Shown here piece after piece: positions 15,404 to 22,695 of a DNA stretch of 37,576 nt; within the stretch, counting starts at the first letter, position 1; each line of letters opens with the position of its first letter. The position numbers and the translations under genes were made by a program. Below the pieces are notes generated by a model that ran no database searches, had not been told where the DNA came from, and worked only from the letters and a program-made list of their open reading frames with translations. Location of the stretch: NCBI GenBank assembly GCA_011524735.1, contig WTJS01000169.1, forward strand, positions 1-37,576. Reading direction: 5' to 3'. The DNA is from Alphaproteobacteria bacterium (GTDB taxonomy: Bacteria > Pseudomonadota > Alphaproteobacteria > Puniceispirillales > Puniceispirillaceae).

Positions 15404-16927
15404 ATGACTGGCTTATTGAAACAGATGCTATTGCGGGTGACGCCTCCGATGCTTCGGAGCAACAGCCCCAACCGGCCCATGACCATGCGCCGGCGGCATT
15501 GGTTTCTGCAGGAAACCAAATTTCTGTTTCTGACACGTAAGGGGCCGGTTGAACTTACGGTTAAACCAGCTCTGATCGTCGGCGGTGCCTTTGTCGGCGT
15601 TGTTGGAATGGGCGTGATTACCGCAACAACACTGTTTCTCGGGTTCAAATCAGTCGAGGTTGTTAGCAAGGAAACCATAACGCCTGCAGAGGCAAATGTG
15701 GCTGCAACGGCCGCACCATCAGTGCCGTCAGATCCATCGACGGCAGAAGCAAGACCAACATGGCCGCCCTCTCTGGCTGCGACGACAGATGCGCCAGCAA
15801 TCGACACCACGATATTGTCAGTCCTTCGCGAGCCACATTTGCCGGCCGCTGCCAACCTTGCCGAACCTGATGGCATGATCGCAATCCCTGAGGCAGAGGC
15901 CCTGGCCCCCTCTGACCTGACACGTCTGGCAGGGGAGTATGCCGCAGATGAACTGGTGACCGGTTCACAATCACAGAGAAGTGCAGTTGTCGCTCCGCCA
16001 CTGATTGATATTCCTGACCCCGAAATTCTGCCCCTTCCCTTGCAAGGCCAGTTGGCTTTTCGTCAACCGGCAGGGCACAGCCATGAAGGTCACCCCTCCC
16101 CTAGTCCATTCATGGATCATTCTCTCCATCTCAATCCTGATTTTGAGGGGCGTTTGGATCAGAGCCCCGTTCGCTCGACACCCCCTCAGGTTGAGGCTAT
16201 TGCCTTGGTAACGCCCGTACCGTCTGTCAAACTAGAGGATGAAGAAGGGCCAATGGAGCCGCTGATCCTTGAGCGGAACGTCCCAGTTGTTACAGCTGAA
16301 AGCCGTGAGAAAAAGGTGCTGCGGTCAATGGCAAGTGAGATCCGCAATATCCGGATCAGTCTGGGCGGCCTTGGCGTTGGGAACGAACTGATGCCAACAG
16401 TTGGATCTCTGGAAGACCAGATTGAGAGCGCAGATTTTGCCAGCCTCGCCATGGCGGTGGAAGACCATCGGTCGATGCTACGCAAGATCCCGTTGAAGCC
16501 CCCCATGCTGTATTTCTATATTTCAAGTGAATACGGCTATCGGATGCACCCAGTGCTGAAGAAAAAGACCTTTCATCATGGAATCGATCTTGCCGGCACC
16601 TGGCAGGAAGACGTTCAGGCCAGCGCACCGGGAACAGTTGTATTTGCTGGCACGAAGGGATCATTTGGCAAAGTGGTTCAGGTTCGTCATGACTATGGCA
16701 TCTTCACCACCTATGCCCATCTCGCCAAAATTTCAGTGCGCACCGGCGCCGATGTCTTACCAGGGACCGTCATTGGCAAAATGGGTCGCACAGGCCGCGT
16801 CAAGGGCGCGCATCTGCATTATGAAATCCGCATTGGTGATCAATCAGTCAATCCACGCGCCTTTTTTGACATCGGCCACCGGATTGGCGTCGGCGGCGAA
16901 CTCATGCGAGCACGTGACGACAGTTAG
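15404..16927 (+). CDS. Membrane-anchored M23 (LytM/lysostaphin-type) metallopeptidase
   Basis: A 507-residue inner-membrane protein. A basic cytoplasmic start (MRRRHWFLQETKFLFLTRKG) precedes one membrane helix at about 52-75. A long low-complexity Pro/Ser/Ala periplasmic linker runs to about residue 285, followed by a short helical part. The M23 domain spans about 365-490. Zinc ligands are visible: HHGID (H391 with D395) and HLHYE (H470, H472). The enzyme is therefore predicted to be active, cutting peptidoglycan cross-links. Placement beside bactofilin genes matches the BacA/LmdC-type pairing in which a bactofilin scaffold localises an M23 peptidase. Its start lies 3 bp after the preceding stop. 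Confidence 0.93.
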   Translation: MTGLLKQMLLRVTPPMLRSNSPNRPMTMRRRHWFLQETKFLFLTRKGPVELTVKPALIVGGAFVGVVGMGVITATTLFLGFKSVEVVSKETITPAEANVAATAAPSVPSDPSTAEARPTWPPSLAATTDAPAIDTTILSVLREPHLPAAANLAEPDGMIAIPEAEALAPSDLTRLAGEYAADELVTGSQSQRSAVVAPPLIDIPDPEILPLPLQGQLAFRQPAGHSHEGHPSPSPFMDHSLHLNPDFEGRLDQSPVRSTPPQVEAIALVTPVPSVKLEDEEGPMEPLILERNVPVVTAESREKKVLRSMASEIRNIRISLGGLGVGNELMPTVGSLEDQIESADFASLAMAVEDHRSMLRKIPLKPPMLYFYISSEYGYRMHPVLKKKTFHHGIDLAGTWQEDVQASAPGTVVFAGTKGSFGKVVQVRHDYGIFTTYAHLAKISVRTGADVLPGTVIGKMGRTGRVKGAHLHYEIRIGDQSVNPRAFFDIGHRIGVGGELMRARDDS

Positions 16928-17079
16928 ACGTCTTCTGCAATTTTCGTAGCAGTAAATTTTCAACGTTGTTTCACTAACATCTCCATCTGTCAGGTCGTTA
17001 CCCTCAGTGATGACGTCTCGATCACAGTCGCGTTGATCATCCATTCAGACGCAGGCAACTCAACCAGACGAGGGGTACG

Positions 17080-17505
17080 ATGGCACCAAAATCAGTGGCT
17101 ACCACCATCCTGACATGTGCGCTTGTCGCCATGCTTGTCGGTTGCAAGAGCTATGTGATCGATTTTGAGGGCAAGCTTCCAGATGGCACAGTTCTCGCCC
17201 CGAAACTCACTACACCACCGCTCGAACCACCTATTCCACTTGAAGGCAGCACAGATGTAGCCTTTATGGATAGCACTACAGCTCAGCTTGAAGGATGCCG
17301 TGTCATTACCAACATCCGGCTTGCTTATCAGGGTGATTTCGAAGATGGCATCGTAAAGCTTCGCAATACAGCTATTCAAGTCAACGCCAATAGAATGATC
17401 CCGCTGCGTCTTGTGGAGAGCCGCCAACCATCCCAAGCGCCGCACCATTTGAGCGCCAAGATGGTTCGCTGTCCAAACACCGATGGGGTAATCAGCAATG
17501 GGTGA
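17080..17505 (+). CDS. Small lipoprotein of unknown function
   Basis: A 141-residue exported protein with a lipobox (AMLVGC, lipidated Cys about residue 22) after a short signal peptide; GAGGGG precedes ATG 17080. The mature part has a Pro-rich linker (TPPLEPPIPLEG) and a C-terminal block (GCRVITNIRLAYQ ... LRNTAIQVNANRM) that loosely resembles DUF4156-type lipoproteins. That resemblance is only by eye. The residue after the lipid Cys is Lys, so outer-membrane sorting is expected. Its end overlaps the next gene by 8 bp. It lies 152 bp after the M23 peptidase on the same strand. Confidence 0.82.
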   Translation: MAPKSVATTILTCALVAMLVGCKSYVIDFEGKLPDGTVLAPKLTTPPLEPPIPLEGSTDVAFMDSTTAQLEGCRVITNIRLAYQGDFEDGIVKLRNTAIQVNANRMIPLRLVESRQPSQAPHHLSAKMVRCPNTDGVISNG

Positions 17506-17788
17506 GGTCATCTACCTTCCAAATGCGCGACGCGGGACCACACGCCTTGTCGATGATTCCGAACTCACCAGCGCCGAGATCGCCCGCCTCGAAGCCATTC
17601 GAGATAATGTGGAGGCCCTGCTGAACATGGTGGCAGGTATCCGTCGTGATCCTGAGGCCGTAGCCTACGCCGCTGCAAGGTTTGGTCTGATGCGCATGCA
17701 TTTTCTGCATGGTCGTGCCGCCACGCTTGCCTTTGCAAACAGATGTATTGAAACAGCGGAAATGGCCGAGGACCTATCAAAGGGCTAG
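17498..17788 (+). CDS. Small helical protein of unknown function
   Basis: A 96-residue soluble protein that I do not recognise. It opens with a short strand and basic turn (GEVIYLPNARRGTTRL) and then is predominantly alpha-helical (LTSAEIARLEAIRDNVEALLNMV, then AVAYAAARFGLMRMHFLHG). It has no signal peptide, membrane segment or metal motif. It begins 8 bp inside the end of the lipoprotein gene, which indicates translational coupling and supports it being real. Confidence 0.72.
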   Translation: MGEVIYLPNARRGTTRLVDDSELTSAEIARLEAIRDNVEALLNMVAGIRRDPEAVAYAAARFGLMRMHFLHGRAATLAFANRCIETAEMAEDLSKG

Positions 17789-17895
17789 ATCTGAACAGCG
17801 GTAACCACCCTTTTCATTCCTACTATACCGTTGTTATGCTTCGAGGATTGGTCTTGCGCGGCCAACACTGTGACAGGGCGGATAGTAGGGATTGA

Positions 17896-18816
17896 GTGGT
17901 CGTGAATGTTGTAAGCCAGAAGCGGATGCTTGAAATTCTGAGCCGGTCAAACACCGGTGATCAGACTAGTCGCATTTGCGATCGGTTTCTCTCCACTTTG
18001 ATCCTTCTCAATCTGGTGGCTGTTTCACTAGAATCCATTGATGCGCTACGCCTGTCTCACGGCAGAGCTTTCATGTTATTCGAGGTGGTTTCAGTCACGA
18101 TTTTTGGATTGGAATATTGCCTTCGCATCTGGGCGGCAGCTGCGAATGAAGACAGCCGCTTCAAGACTGCCCTCGGTCGCCGAATGGAATATATTTTCAG
18201 CTTTACTGGCCTAATCGACCTACTTGCAATTCTACCAAGCCTGTTACCGCTCATTCTTGGGGAGGTTGATCTGAGATGGCTTCGCGTTCTGCGCCTTGTG
18301 CGATTACTGAAGATATCTCACTACTCTTCGGCATTGGAAGACCTCGTATCGGCGGTGCGTTCCGAGAAAGCTGCCTTCGGCGCTGCCCTTTACCTGTTCT
18401 GCATCGCTCTGTTCATCTCAAGCTCGCTTATGTACATCGTCGAACATCACGCACAGCCAGAACATTTTTCTTCCATCCCGACAACGATGTGGTGGTCACT
18501 TATTACACTGACAACGGTAGGCTATGGTGATGTGTCACCGATCACGCCAGTTGGCAAGCTGGTTGGCGCGCTGACCGCAATGATGGGCGTATGCGCTGTC
18601 GCGTTACTGACTGGCATTGTCGCCAGTGCCTTTTCTAACCAATTATCTAAGCGTCAGGATCTGTTTGAGGCTGAAATTGTCTCAGCACTTAGCGATGGCG
18701 TGATTTCTGAAGACGAAATGCGTCGGATCACCAAAATGCAAAAGCAGCTTGGCATGTCGGAAGAACATACGCGGGCGATAATAGAGCTGCTCCGTGACAG
18801 ACACGTTCCGAAATAA
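17896..18816 (+). CDS. Voltage-gated potassium channel (6-TM, Kv-like)
   Basis: A 306-residue inner-membrane ion channel. S1 (TLILLNLVAVSLES), S2/S3 (FEVVSVTIFGLEYCLRIWAA) and S4 precede the pore. S4 keeps regularly spaced arginines (LRWLRVLRLVRLLK), so it should sense voltage. The selectivity filter is TTVGYGD at about 206-212, followed by S6. A cytoplasmic helical tail of about 50 residues (SALSDGVISEDEMRRITKMQ) looks like a SHOCT-type short oligomerising domain. The start is GTG 17896 with TAGGGA upstream; ATG 17926 is an alternative. There is no fused nucleotide-binding domain, but two such single-domain proteins follow downstream on the same strand. Confidence 0.92.
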   Translation: MVVNVVSQKRMLEILSRSNTGDQTSRICDRFLSTLILLNLVAVSLESIDALRLSHGRAFMLFEVVSVTIFGLEYCLRIWAAAANEDSRFKTALGRRMEYIFSFTGLIDLLAILPSLLPLILGEVDLRWLRVLRLVRLLKISHYSSALEDLVSAVRSEKAAFGAALYLFCIALFISSSLMYIVEHHAQPEHFSSIPTTMWWSLITLTTVGYGDVSPITPVGKLVGALTAMMGVCAVALLTGIVASAFSNQLSKRQDLFEAEIVSALSDGVISEDEMRRITKMQKQLGMSEEHTRAIIELLRDRHVPK

Positions 18817-18904
18817 GCTCCCTTTTCATCTAAAAATAAAGGTCTCCAGAGACACCCCCTAACATTTGTCAGCCTGTGTCGTTTTGGATTGTAGGAGATC
18901 CAAA

Positions 18905-19258
18905 ATGAGCCATCCACTGTTGTCACTCATTGACTGGCAGACACATCCAAAATGGGTAGTGGACGCTGGAGACACCATCATTGAAGCTGGTGATGCGGCT
19001 GAGACCCTGTTCTATCTACAGCAGGGTGTCGCCCGCACCAGTGATGCGCTCATCTTTCCTCAGGGTGACATTATCATGCTTGCAGAAACACTCGCCCTGG
19101 AAGCGCATAATCAGACCGTTCATGCCTGCCAGCCATGTCACCTTGTCATGATCCCGCTTACACAATTAAAGATCAGTCTTAGTGCCAAAAATCAGGTTGC
19201 ATGGCCGATGTCACGGTCCATCGCAGCTGACATGATCCAACGCCGCGTGGCGGGGTGA
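18905..19258 (+). CDS. Stand-alone cyclic-nucleotide-binding-like domain protein (first of a pair)
   Basis: A 117-residue protein whose opening half fits the beta-roll of cNMP-binding domains (VDAGDTIIEAGDAAETLFYLQQGVARTSD). The phosphate-binding cassette, normally GE...R-[ST]-A, is not recognisable in the later segment (QGDIIMLAETLALEAHNQTV), so cAMP/cGMP binding is doubtful. No DNA-binding helix-turn-helix follows. ATG 18905 has GTAGGAGA upstream. The next gene begins 6 bp after its stop. It may be a degenerate sensor or a structural partner; the family assignment rests on the fold pattern only. Confidence 0.68.
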   Translation: MSHPLLSLIDWQTHPKWVVDAGDTIIEAGDAAETLFYLQQGVARTSDALIFPQGDIIMLAETLALEAHNQTVHACQPCHLVMIPLTQLKISLSAKNQVAWPMSRSIAADMIQRRVAG

Positions 19259-19264
19259 TCGCAT

Positions 19265-19588
19265 ATGACGCACGCACATGACATCATTTCACTATTTCAT
19301 GGAGAAGCTCTGTTTAGAGCCGGCCAGGAGGCCACCCATATCTATTTGGTTCAGACGGGAGCCATTCTTATTCTCAATCAGGCTGGCGATGCCATCGAAC
19401 GGTTTTTTGGCCCAAACGAACTGTTCGGCATTCCCGAGCTGCTAGGCGGTGCCCGCTGGGATTTAACAGCCATAGCGAGTGGTCAAACCACAATAAGAGC
19501 CTTTCCGGCAGACACCCTGTTCAGATCAATCAGCGAAATGCCGGATGATCATCGAGACTTTATCAAGACGCTTGCGTCTGTGGCATGA
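19265..19588 (+). CDS. Stand-alone cyclic-nucleotide-binding-like domain protein (second of a pair)
   Basis: A 107-residue protein with the same beta-roll layout as its upstream neighbour (HGEALFRAGQEATHIYLVQTGAILIL, then GDAIERFFGPNELFGIPELL). The cassette keeps an Arg (LLGGARW), but the usual FGE is FGI and the residues after the Arg differ, so ligand binding is uncertain. No helix-turn-helix is present. GGGGTGA precedes ATG 19265, and the gene is 6 bp from its neighbour, consistent with a two-gene unit. The two proteins could form a heterodimer. Confidence 0.7.
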   Translation: MTHAHDIISLFHGEALFRAGQEATHIYLVQTGAILILNQAGDAIERFFGPNELFGIPELLGGARWDLTAIASGQTTIRAFPADTLFRSISEMPDDHRDFIKTLASVA

Positions 19589-19626
19589 TTCCTGCAGTCC
19601 CGTTAGGCCGACAACAGGAGTTCTCA

Positions 19627-19815
19627 ATGCAGGATAAAGCAGTCTTCCAGGCAAATGAAAATCAGCGCATGACTTCATTACATGATGACACTGATGTGAT
19701 GAAACATTTCGTCCCTGCATGTGGACATACCGGTGTGGAGATCATCAAATTCGACGATGCAAACCAGGTCGCCAGTAGCGAAGTGCGTAGTCTTGAATCC
19801 TTCATCAACGACTAG
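19627..19815 (+). CDS. Small acidic protein of unknown function
   Basis: A 62-residue soluble, acidic protein that I do not recognise. ATG 19627 has CAGGAG eight bases upstream, better than any earlier start in the frame. It contains a single Cys-Gly-His (ACGHTG) and an acidic end (SLESFIND). It lies 38 bp after the second nucleotide-binding-like gene, and its stop is only 2 bp from the convergent rpoN stop. It may belong to the same transcript as the two proteins before it. Confidence 0.6.
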   Translation: MQDKAVFQANENQRMTSLHDDTDVMKHFVPACGHTGVEIIKFDDANQVASSEVRSLESFIND

Positions 19816-19817
19816 CT

Positions 19818-21329
19818 TCAGCCAGCCATGGCAAGACGTGCGCGGCGGCGGCGCTCGGAAGATGACGGGATCTTCAGCATATCACGATATTTCGCCACAG
19901 TACGACGCGCCAGCTTCACACCCCTTTCTGAGACCATACCAGCAATGGCGTCATCACTATAAGGCTTCCCAGCAGGTTCACCCGCCACAATGGACTGAAT
20001 CATATTGCGAACAGCAGCCGCAGCCTTACTGTCCCCTTCATCGGTAGCAAGGGAAACGCTGAACAGTGACTTCAAAGGAAAACAACCTTTAGGCGTTGCC
20101 AGCAGCAGCCCGCTTGTCACGCGGCTCACCGTGCTTTCATGCATACCAACCGCTTCAGCAACATCTTTGAGAGCCAGCGGCTTGAGCGCAGACAGACCAT
20201 CTTGCAGAAAATCTGCCTGACGTCGGATGATTTCTCCTGCAACTTTCAATGTGGTGCTGTTCCGCTGTTCCAGAGCCCGGCGCAGCCAACGTGCGGAACC
20301 CAAGGCTTCATTGGTGAAATGCGCGCCATCCTCTGCCTCTTTGCCACGACCCGACCTAGAGGCAGCAGCAGCATAGTCTTCATTTATGATGAGCGACGGT
20401 AGTGTTGAACGATTGAGATCCACAACCCAGCCATCCTTGCCAGCGGTTACAATGACATCGGGCGCATTAACCCGCATTGGCGCGGTTTCATAGGCTTCGC
20501 CAGGCTTAGGATTTAGCTCACGGATTTGCTTGAGAACGCGACTAATGTCTTCCGTACCGCACCCAGAACGACGGGCCAACGCCGCAATGTCTCCATTGGC
20601 AAGCATTGGCAGATTTTCTAGAACCGATTCCATAACATCGTCCAGGAAACCGCGTTCACGTGCCTGAATGCGAAGACACTCTGCCAAGTTCCGAGCAAAC
20701 ACTCCCTCTGGCTCTAGCCGTTGAACGATATCAAGCACCACTTCCACTGATGCGATGTCGGTGCCACAAGTGAGCGCAATTTCTTCAAGATCGCGTCCAA
20801 GCCAGCCTGTTGGCTCAAGCGCTTCGGCAAGTGCATAGCCAATAACCCGCTGCGCTGGATCAAAAATCGTGAGGTCAATCTGGCGGACAACAAATTCAAT
20901 GAGGCTTTCCGGTCCCTCTTCAGCAATATTGGCCAAAGCATCCCAGTCAGTGTCTGCCGGCTTGCCGCGCTGCGCATGCCCAAAATCAAGTCCTTGTGAA
21001 CCAAATCGGTTTTCAAGATCAGCATGTGCAGTTGGATCGTCGGCCAACGCTGCGCCAGCTTGAATGTCCCGATCAAGGCCCGTCTCTGTCGCTATGGCGG
21101 CAGGATTTTCAGGTGAGCTTTTGTCGCCTGCACCGCTTGGCAGATCCGCAGCTGTTCTCTCGGACATCCCTCCTTCGACTTCAATGAAGGGGTTTTCAAG
21201 CGCCTGATCCTGTAAAAAAGTCTGGATATCAAGATTTGTCATCTGCAGCAGCTTAATTGCCTGCTGCAGCTGCGGTGTCATGACAAGGGCCTGCTTCTGC
21301 TTCACCTGAAGCGATGGCATCATCTGCAT
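19818..21329 (-). CDS. rpoN: RNA polymerase sigma-54 factor
   Basis: A 503-residue sigma-54. Region I is the Gln/Leu-rich activator-contact segment (LQVKQKQALVMTPQLQQAIK, then LLQMTNLDIQTFL). An acidic region II follows, then the core-binding domain (GPESLIEFVVRQIDLTIF) and the helix-turn-helix (LKDVAEAVGMHESTVSRVTS). The C-terminal RpoN box is intact (ARRTVAKYRDML), so -24 promoter recognition is expected. It is required for promoters such as the one at 22639-22654 before pomA. The upstream region holds a perfect CtrA-type box. No usual hpf/ptsN neighbour is present; the gene instead converges on a small unknown gene with a 2-bp gap. Confidence 0.97.
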   Translation of the reverse strand: MQMMPSLQVKQKQALVMTPQLQQAIKLLQMTNLDIQTFLQDQALENPFIEVEGGMSERTAADLPSGAGDKSSPENPAAIATETGLDRDIQAGAALADDPTAHADLENRFGSQGLDFGHAQRGKPADTDWDALANIAEEGPESLIEFVVRQIDLTIFDPAQRVIGYALAEALEPTGWLGRDLEEIALTCGTDIASVEVVLDIVQRLEPEGVFARNLAECLRIQARERGFLDDVMESVLENLPMLANGDIAALARRSGCGTEDISRVLKQIRELNPKPGEAYETAPMRVNAPDVIVTAGKDGWVVDLNRSTLPSLIINEDYAAAASRSGRGKEAEDGAHFTNEALGSARWLRRALEQRNSTTLKVAGEIIRRQADFLQDGLSALKPLALKDVAEAVGMHESTVSRVTSGLLLATPKGCFPLKSLFSVSLATDEGDSKAAAAVRNMIQSIVAGEPAGKPYSDDAIAGMVSERGVKLARRTVAKYRDMLKIPSSSERRRRARLAMAG

Positions 21330-21443
21330 TTCAACCTCCCAAACTCAATTCCGGTATCGGCCACTTTTCTTTAGCTCTTCCCGGCGACACACAGATCATG
21401 AGGGGTCAAAAACAAGACTTCAAAACATCAATTTGACAGTATG

Positions 21444-21465
21444 AATTGTCAGAATTCAGACAATT
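21444..21465. promoter_or_regulatory. Inverted repeat upstream of rpoN
   Basis: AATTGTC (21444-21450) and GACAATT (21459-21465) are exact inverted copies around AGAATTCA. The site is 115-136 bp upstream of the rpoN start and 10 bp from the CtrA-type box. It looks like the operator of a dimeric regulator, identity unknown. Confidence 0.4.
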
Positions 21466-21475
21466 TTAAATAGTA

Positions 21476-21490
21476 TTAACAGATAGTTAA
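21476..21490. promoter_or_regulatory. Perfect CtrA-type box TTAA-N7-TTAA upstream of rpoN
   Basis: TTAA at 21476-21479 and TTAA at 21487-21490 are separated by exactly seven bases (CAGATAG). This is the consensus bound by phosphorylated CtrA, the alphaproteobacterial cell-cycle and motility regulator. It lies about 147 bp upstream of the rpoN start in an AT-rich region, so a chance match is possible but the position is apt. Control of rpoN by CtrA is inferred. Confidence 0.55.
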
Positions 21491-21675
21491 CGAAATTCAT
21501 GCTTGCGCAAGCTCTCCCCTTGTCAAGAACACGACGTGAAATTTGCGGATTTTTGGCATATCCTGGCATGACTTTTGAATAGCGCCCACGGTGAATATCG
21601 CCTGACAGACCTCAATGCCAATACGACCTGCCGCCTGGTAGCGCCTACCACAATATGAAAGATCACATCAGATAA

Positions 21676-21972
21676 ATGCTGACACTTTCAAAAAACCGAC
21701 CGGCCCGGGGGTCTTTTTGTCACCGCTGCCAGGTGATCCGGTTTTTCGTGATCTGCGCTGTCATGCTTGCCATCTTTGCATTGGTAGCTGATGACAGGCT
21801 TCATTACCTTCAGGCTGTAACGCCAATGCGCGCTGCCATCGCTATATGGATCGTCGGCATAGCCGGGTTTGTTGTTAAGCTTGTATTATGGCGCCTTGAT
21901 AAGAGGCAAGCACAGGCCCGCAATCCAGCGGACGATGCTTCGGGGACTAGCGACGATCGCGAACAAGCCTAA
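21676..21972 (+). CDS. Small two-helix membrane protein of unknown function
   Basis: A 98-residue protein with two membrane helices (VIRFFVICAVMLAIFALVAD and AIAIWIVGIAGFVVKLVLW) and a polar C-terminal tail of about 25 residues. The family is not recognised. ATG 21676 lacks a strong ribosome binding site. Its last 26 bp overlap the convergent DUF1566-like gene, which is unusual; one of the two ends may be mis-set, though both reading frames look coding by composition. Confidence 0.6.
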   Translation: MLTLSKNRPARGSFCHRCQVIRFFVICAVMLAIFALVADDRLHYLQAVTPMRAAIAIWIVGIAGFVVKLVLWRLDKRQAQARNPADDASGTSDDREQA

Positions 21973-22432
21973 CGGCCAGCGCCTGAGTTGGGAAAAACCG
22001 ACCATAGGTCCAGCCGTTAAAAAAATTCACTGAATAAATATGACGACTGGCCATGCCGTTGACCTCGCCCGTCCAGTAGGGCTCAGAAGCAGTGCTAGGA
22101 AAGACATCTAAATCAATCATGGGCCTGCCGCATGTGGTGCAGACAAGTCCTTCCAGCTCTGCCCGGGTTGGCAGACGCCACCCGTCACCAAGCTGCTCAT
22201 TGGCCTGAGATATCGCTATTTTGATCTGATCATGGTCCAGCGTCATCACCTTGCCTTCACAGGTGGTCCCATTCCAAACCTGGCCCACCGAACAACGCAG
22301 CCATTCAACGCCGAAGGTTAGATCGATCACAAGATGATCACGTTTCATGAAAGTTGAAGCTGTCGCGACACCAACATGGGCAAACAGCATGAAGGTCACC
22401 GCAGTCACAGATATCGCCCTAGTAAACGCCAT
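21947..22432 (-). CDS. Exported DUF1566 (Lcl C-terminal-like) protein
   Basis: A 161-residue exported protein. I start at ATG 22432, which has GGAAAGG upstream and yields a clean signal peptide (AVTFMLFAHVGVATAS). The single domain has the DUF1566 pattern: W-containing start (GQVWNGTTCEG), GWRLPTRAELEGLV, PYWTGEVNG and a closing AVRLVRD. Four cysteines (RCS, TTCEG, CTTC) could form disulfides in the periplasm. The domain fold is related to C-type-lectin/FGE-like modules and is usually found as repeats in large surface proteins; here it stands alone. Its function is unknown. Confidence 0.75.
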   Translation of the reverse strand: MAFTRAISVTAVTFMLFAHVGVATASTFMKRDHLVIDLTFGVEWLRCSVGQVWNGTTCEGKVMTLDHDQIKIAISQANEQLGDGWRLPTRAELEGLVCTTCGRPMIDLDVFPSTASEPYWTGEVNGMASRHIYSVNFFNGWTYGRFFPTQALAVRLVRDRR

Positions 22433-22638
22433 AGCCTTTCCACCTTTCTTGTTAAAGCATGATACACCGCACACCCTTTGCACAGCAAAAACCAATTATT
22501 TGTCCAACAGGCGGCGTCACAGCCCACCTTGCTCGCCAGATGGTCGATGTCATGATAAATTAGTATGCATCGATGTACCGCAAGCCGTGTACGGGGCGAA
22601 CACAATTCCTTGATAGTAAGGATGTGCCTTCTTCGTTT

Positions 22639-22654
22639 TGGTACGGATATTGCT
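22639..22654 (+). promoter_or_regulatory. Sigma-54 (-24/-12) promoter of pomA-pomB
   Basis: The sequence TGGTACGGATATTGCT matches the consensus TGGCACG-N4-TTGCW with one substitution (T for C after the GG). The invariant GG (22640-22641) and GC (22652-22653) are exactly ten bases apart. Transcription would start near 22665, about 30 bp before the pomA ATG at 22696, leaving room for the ribosome binding site AAGGA at 22682-22686. The rpoN gene is about 1.3 kb away in the same window. No enhancer-binding protein is encoded here. Confidence 0.8.
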
Positions 22655-22695
22655 ACTCAAGTCCCGGTTTGCGCAAACTGTAAGGACACAGACAC

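Larger units (their letters stand above)
21330..21675. other. Intergenic regulatory region upstream of rpoN
   Basis: This 346-bp stretch has no convincing gene. It is AT-rich from about 21410 to 21510 and holds two distinct sites described separately: an inverted repeat at 21444-21465 and a TTAA-N7-TTAA box at 21476-21490. It must contain the leftward rpoN promoter and probably a rightward promoter for the small membrane protein at 21676. GG/GC pairs near 21556-21580 recall sigma-54 sites but have the wrong spacing or a mismatch, so I do not call one. Confidence 0.6.

Noticed and set aside
18841-18856. Terminator after the K+ channel gene (GGTCTCCAGAGACACC)
   Set aside because: The stem is very short with a four-base loop and no T-run.
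21556-21581. Possible sigma-54 promoter upstream of the two-helix membrane gene (TTGGCATATCCTGGCA and TGGCATGACTTTTGAA)
   Set aside because: The first has nine rather than ten bases between GG and GC; the second has GA instead of the invariant GC.
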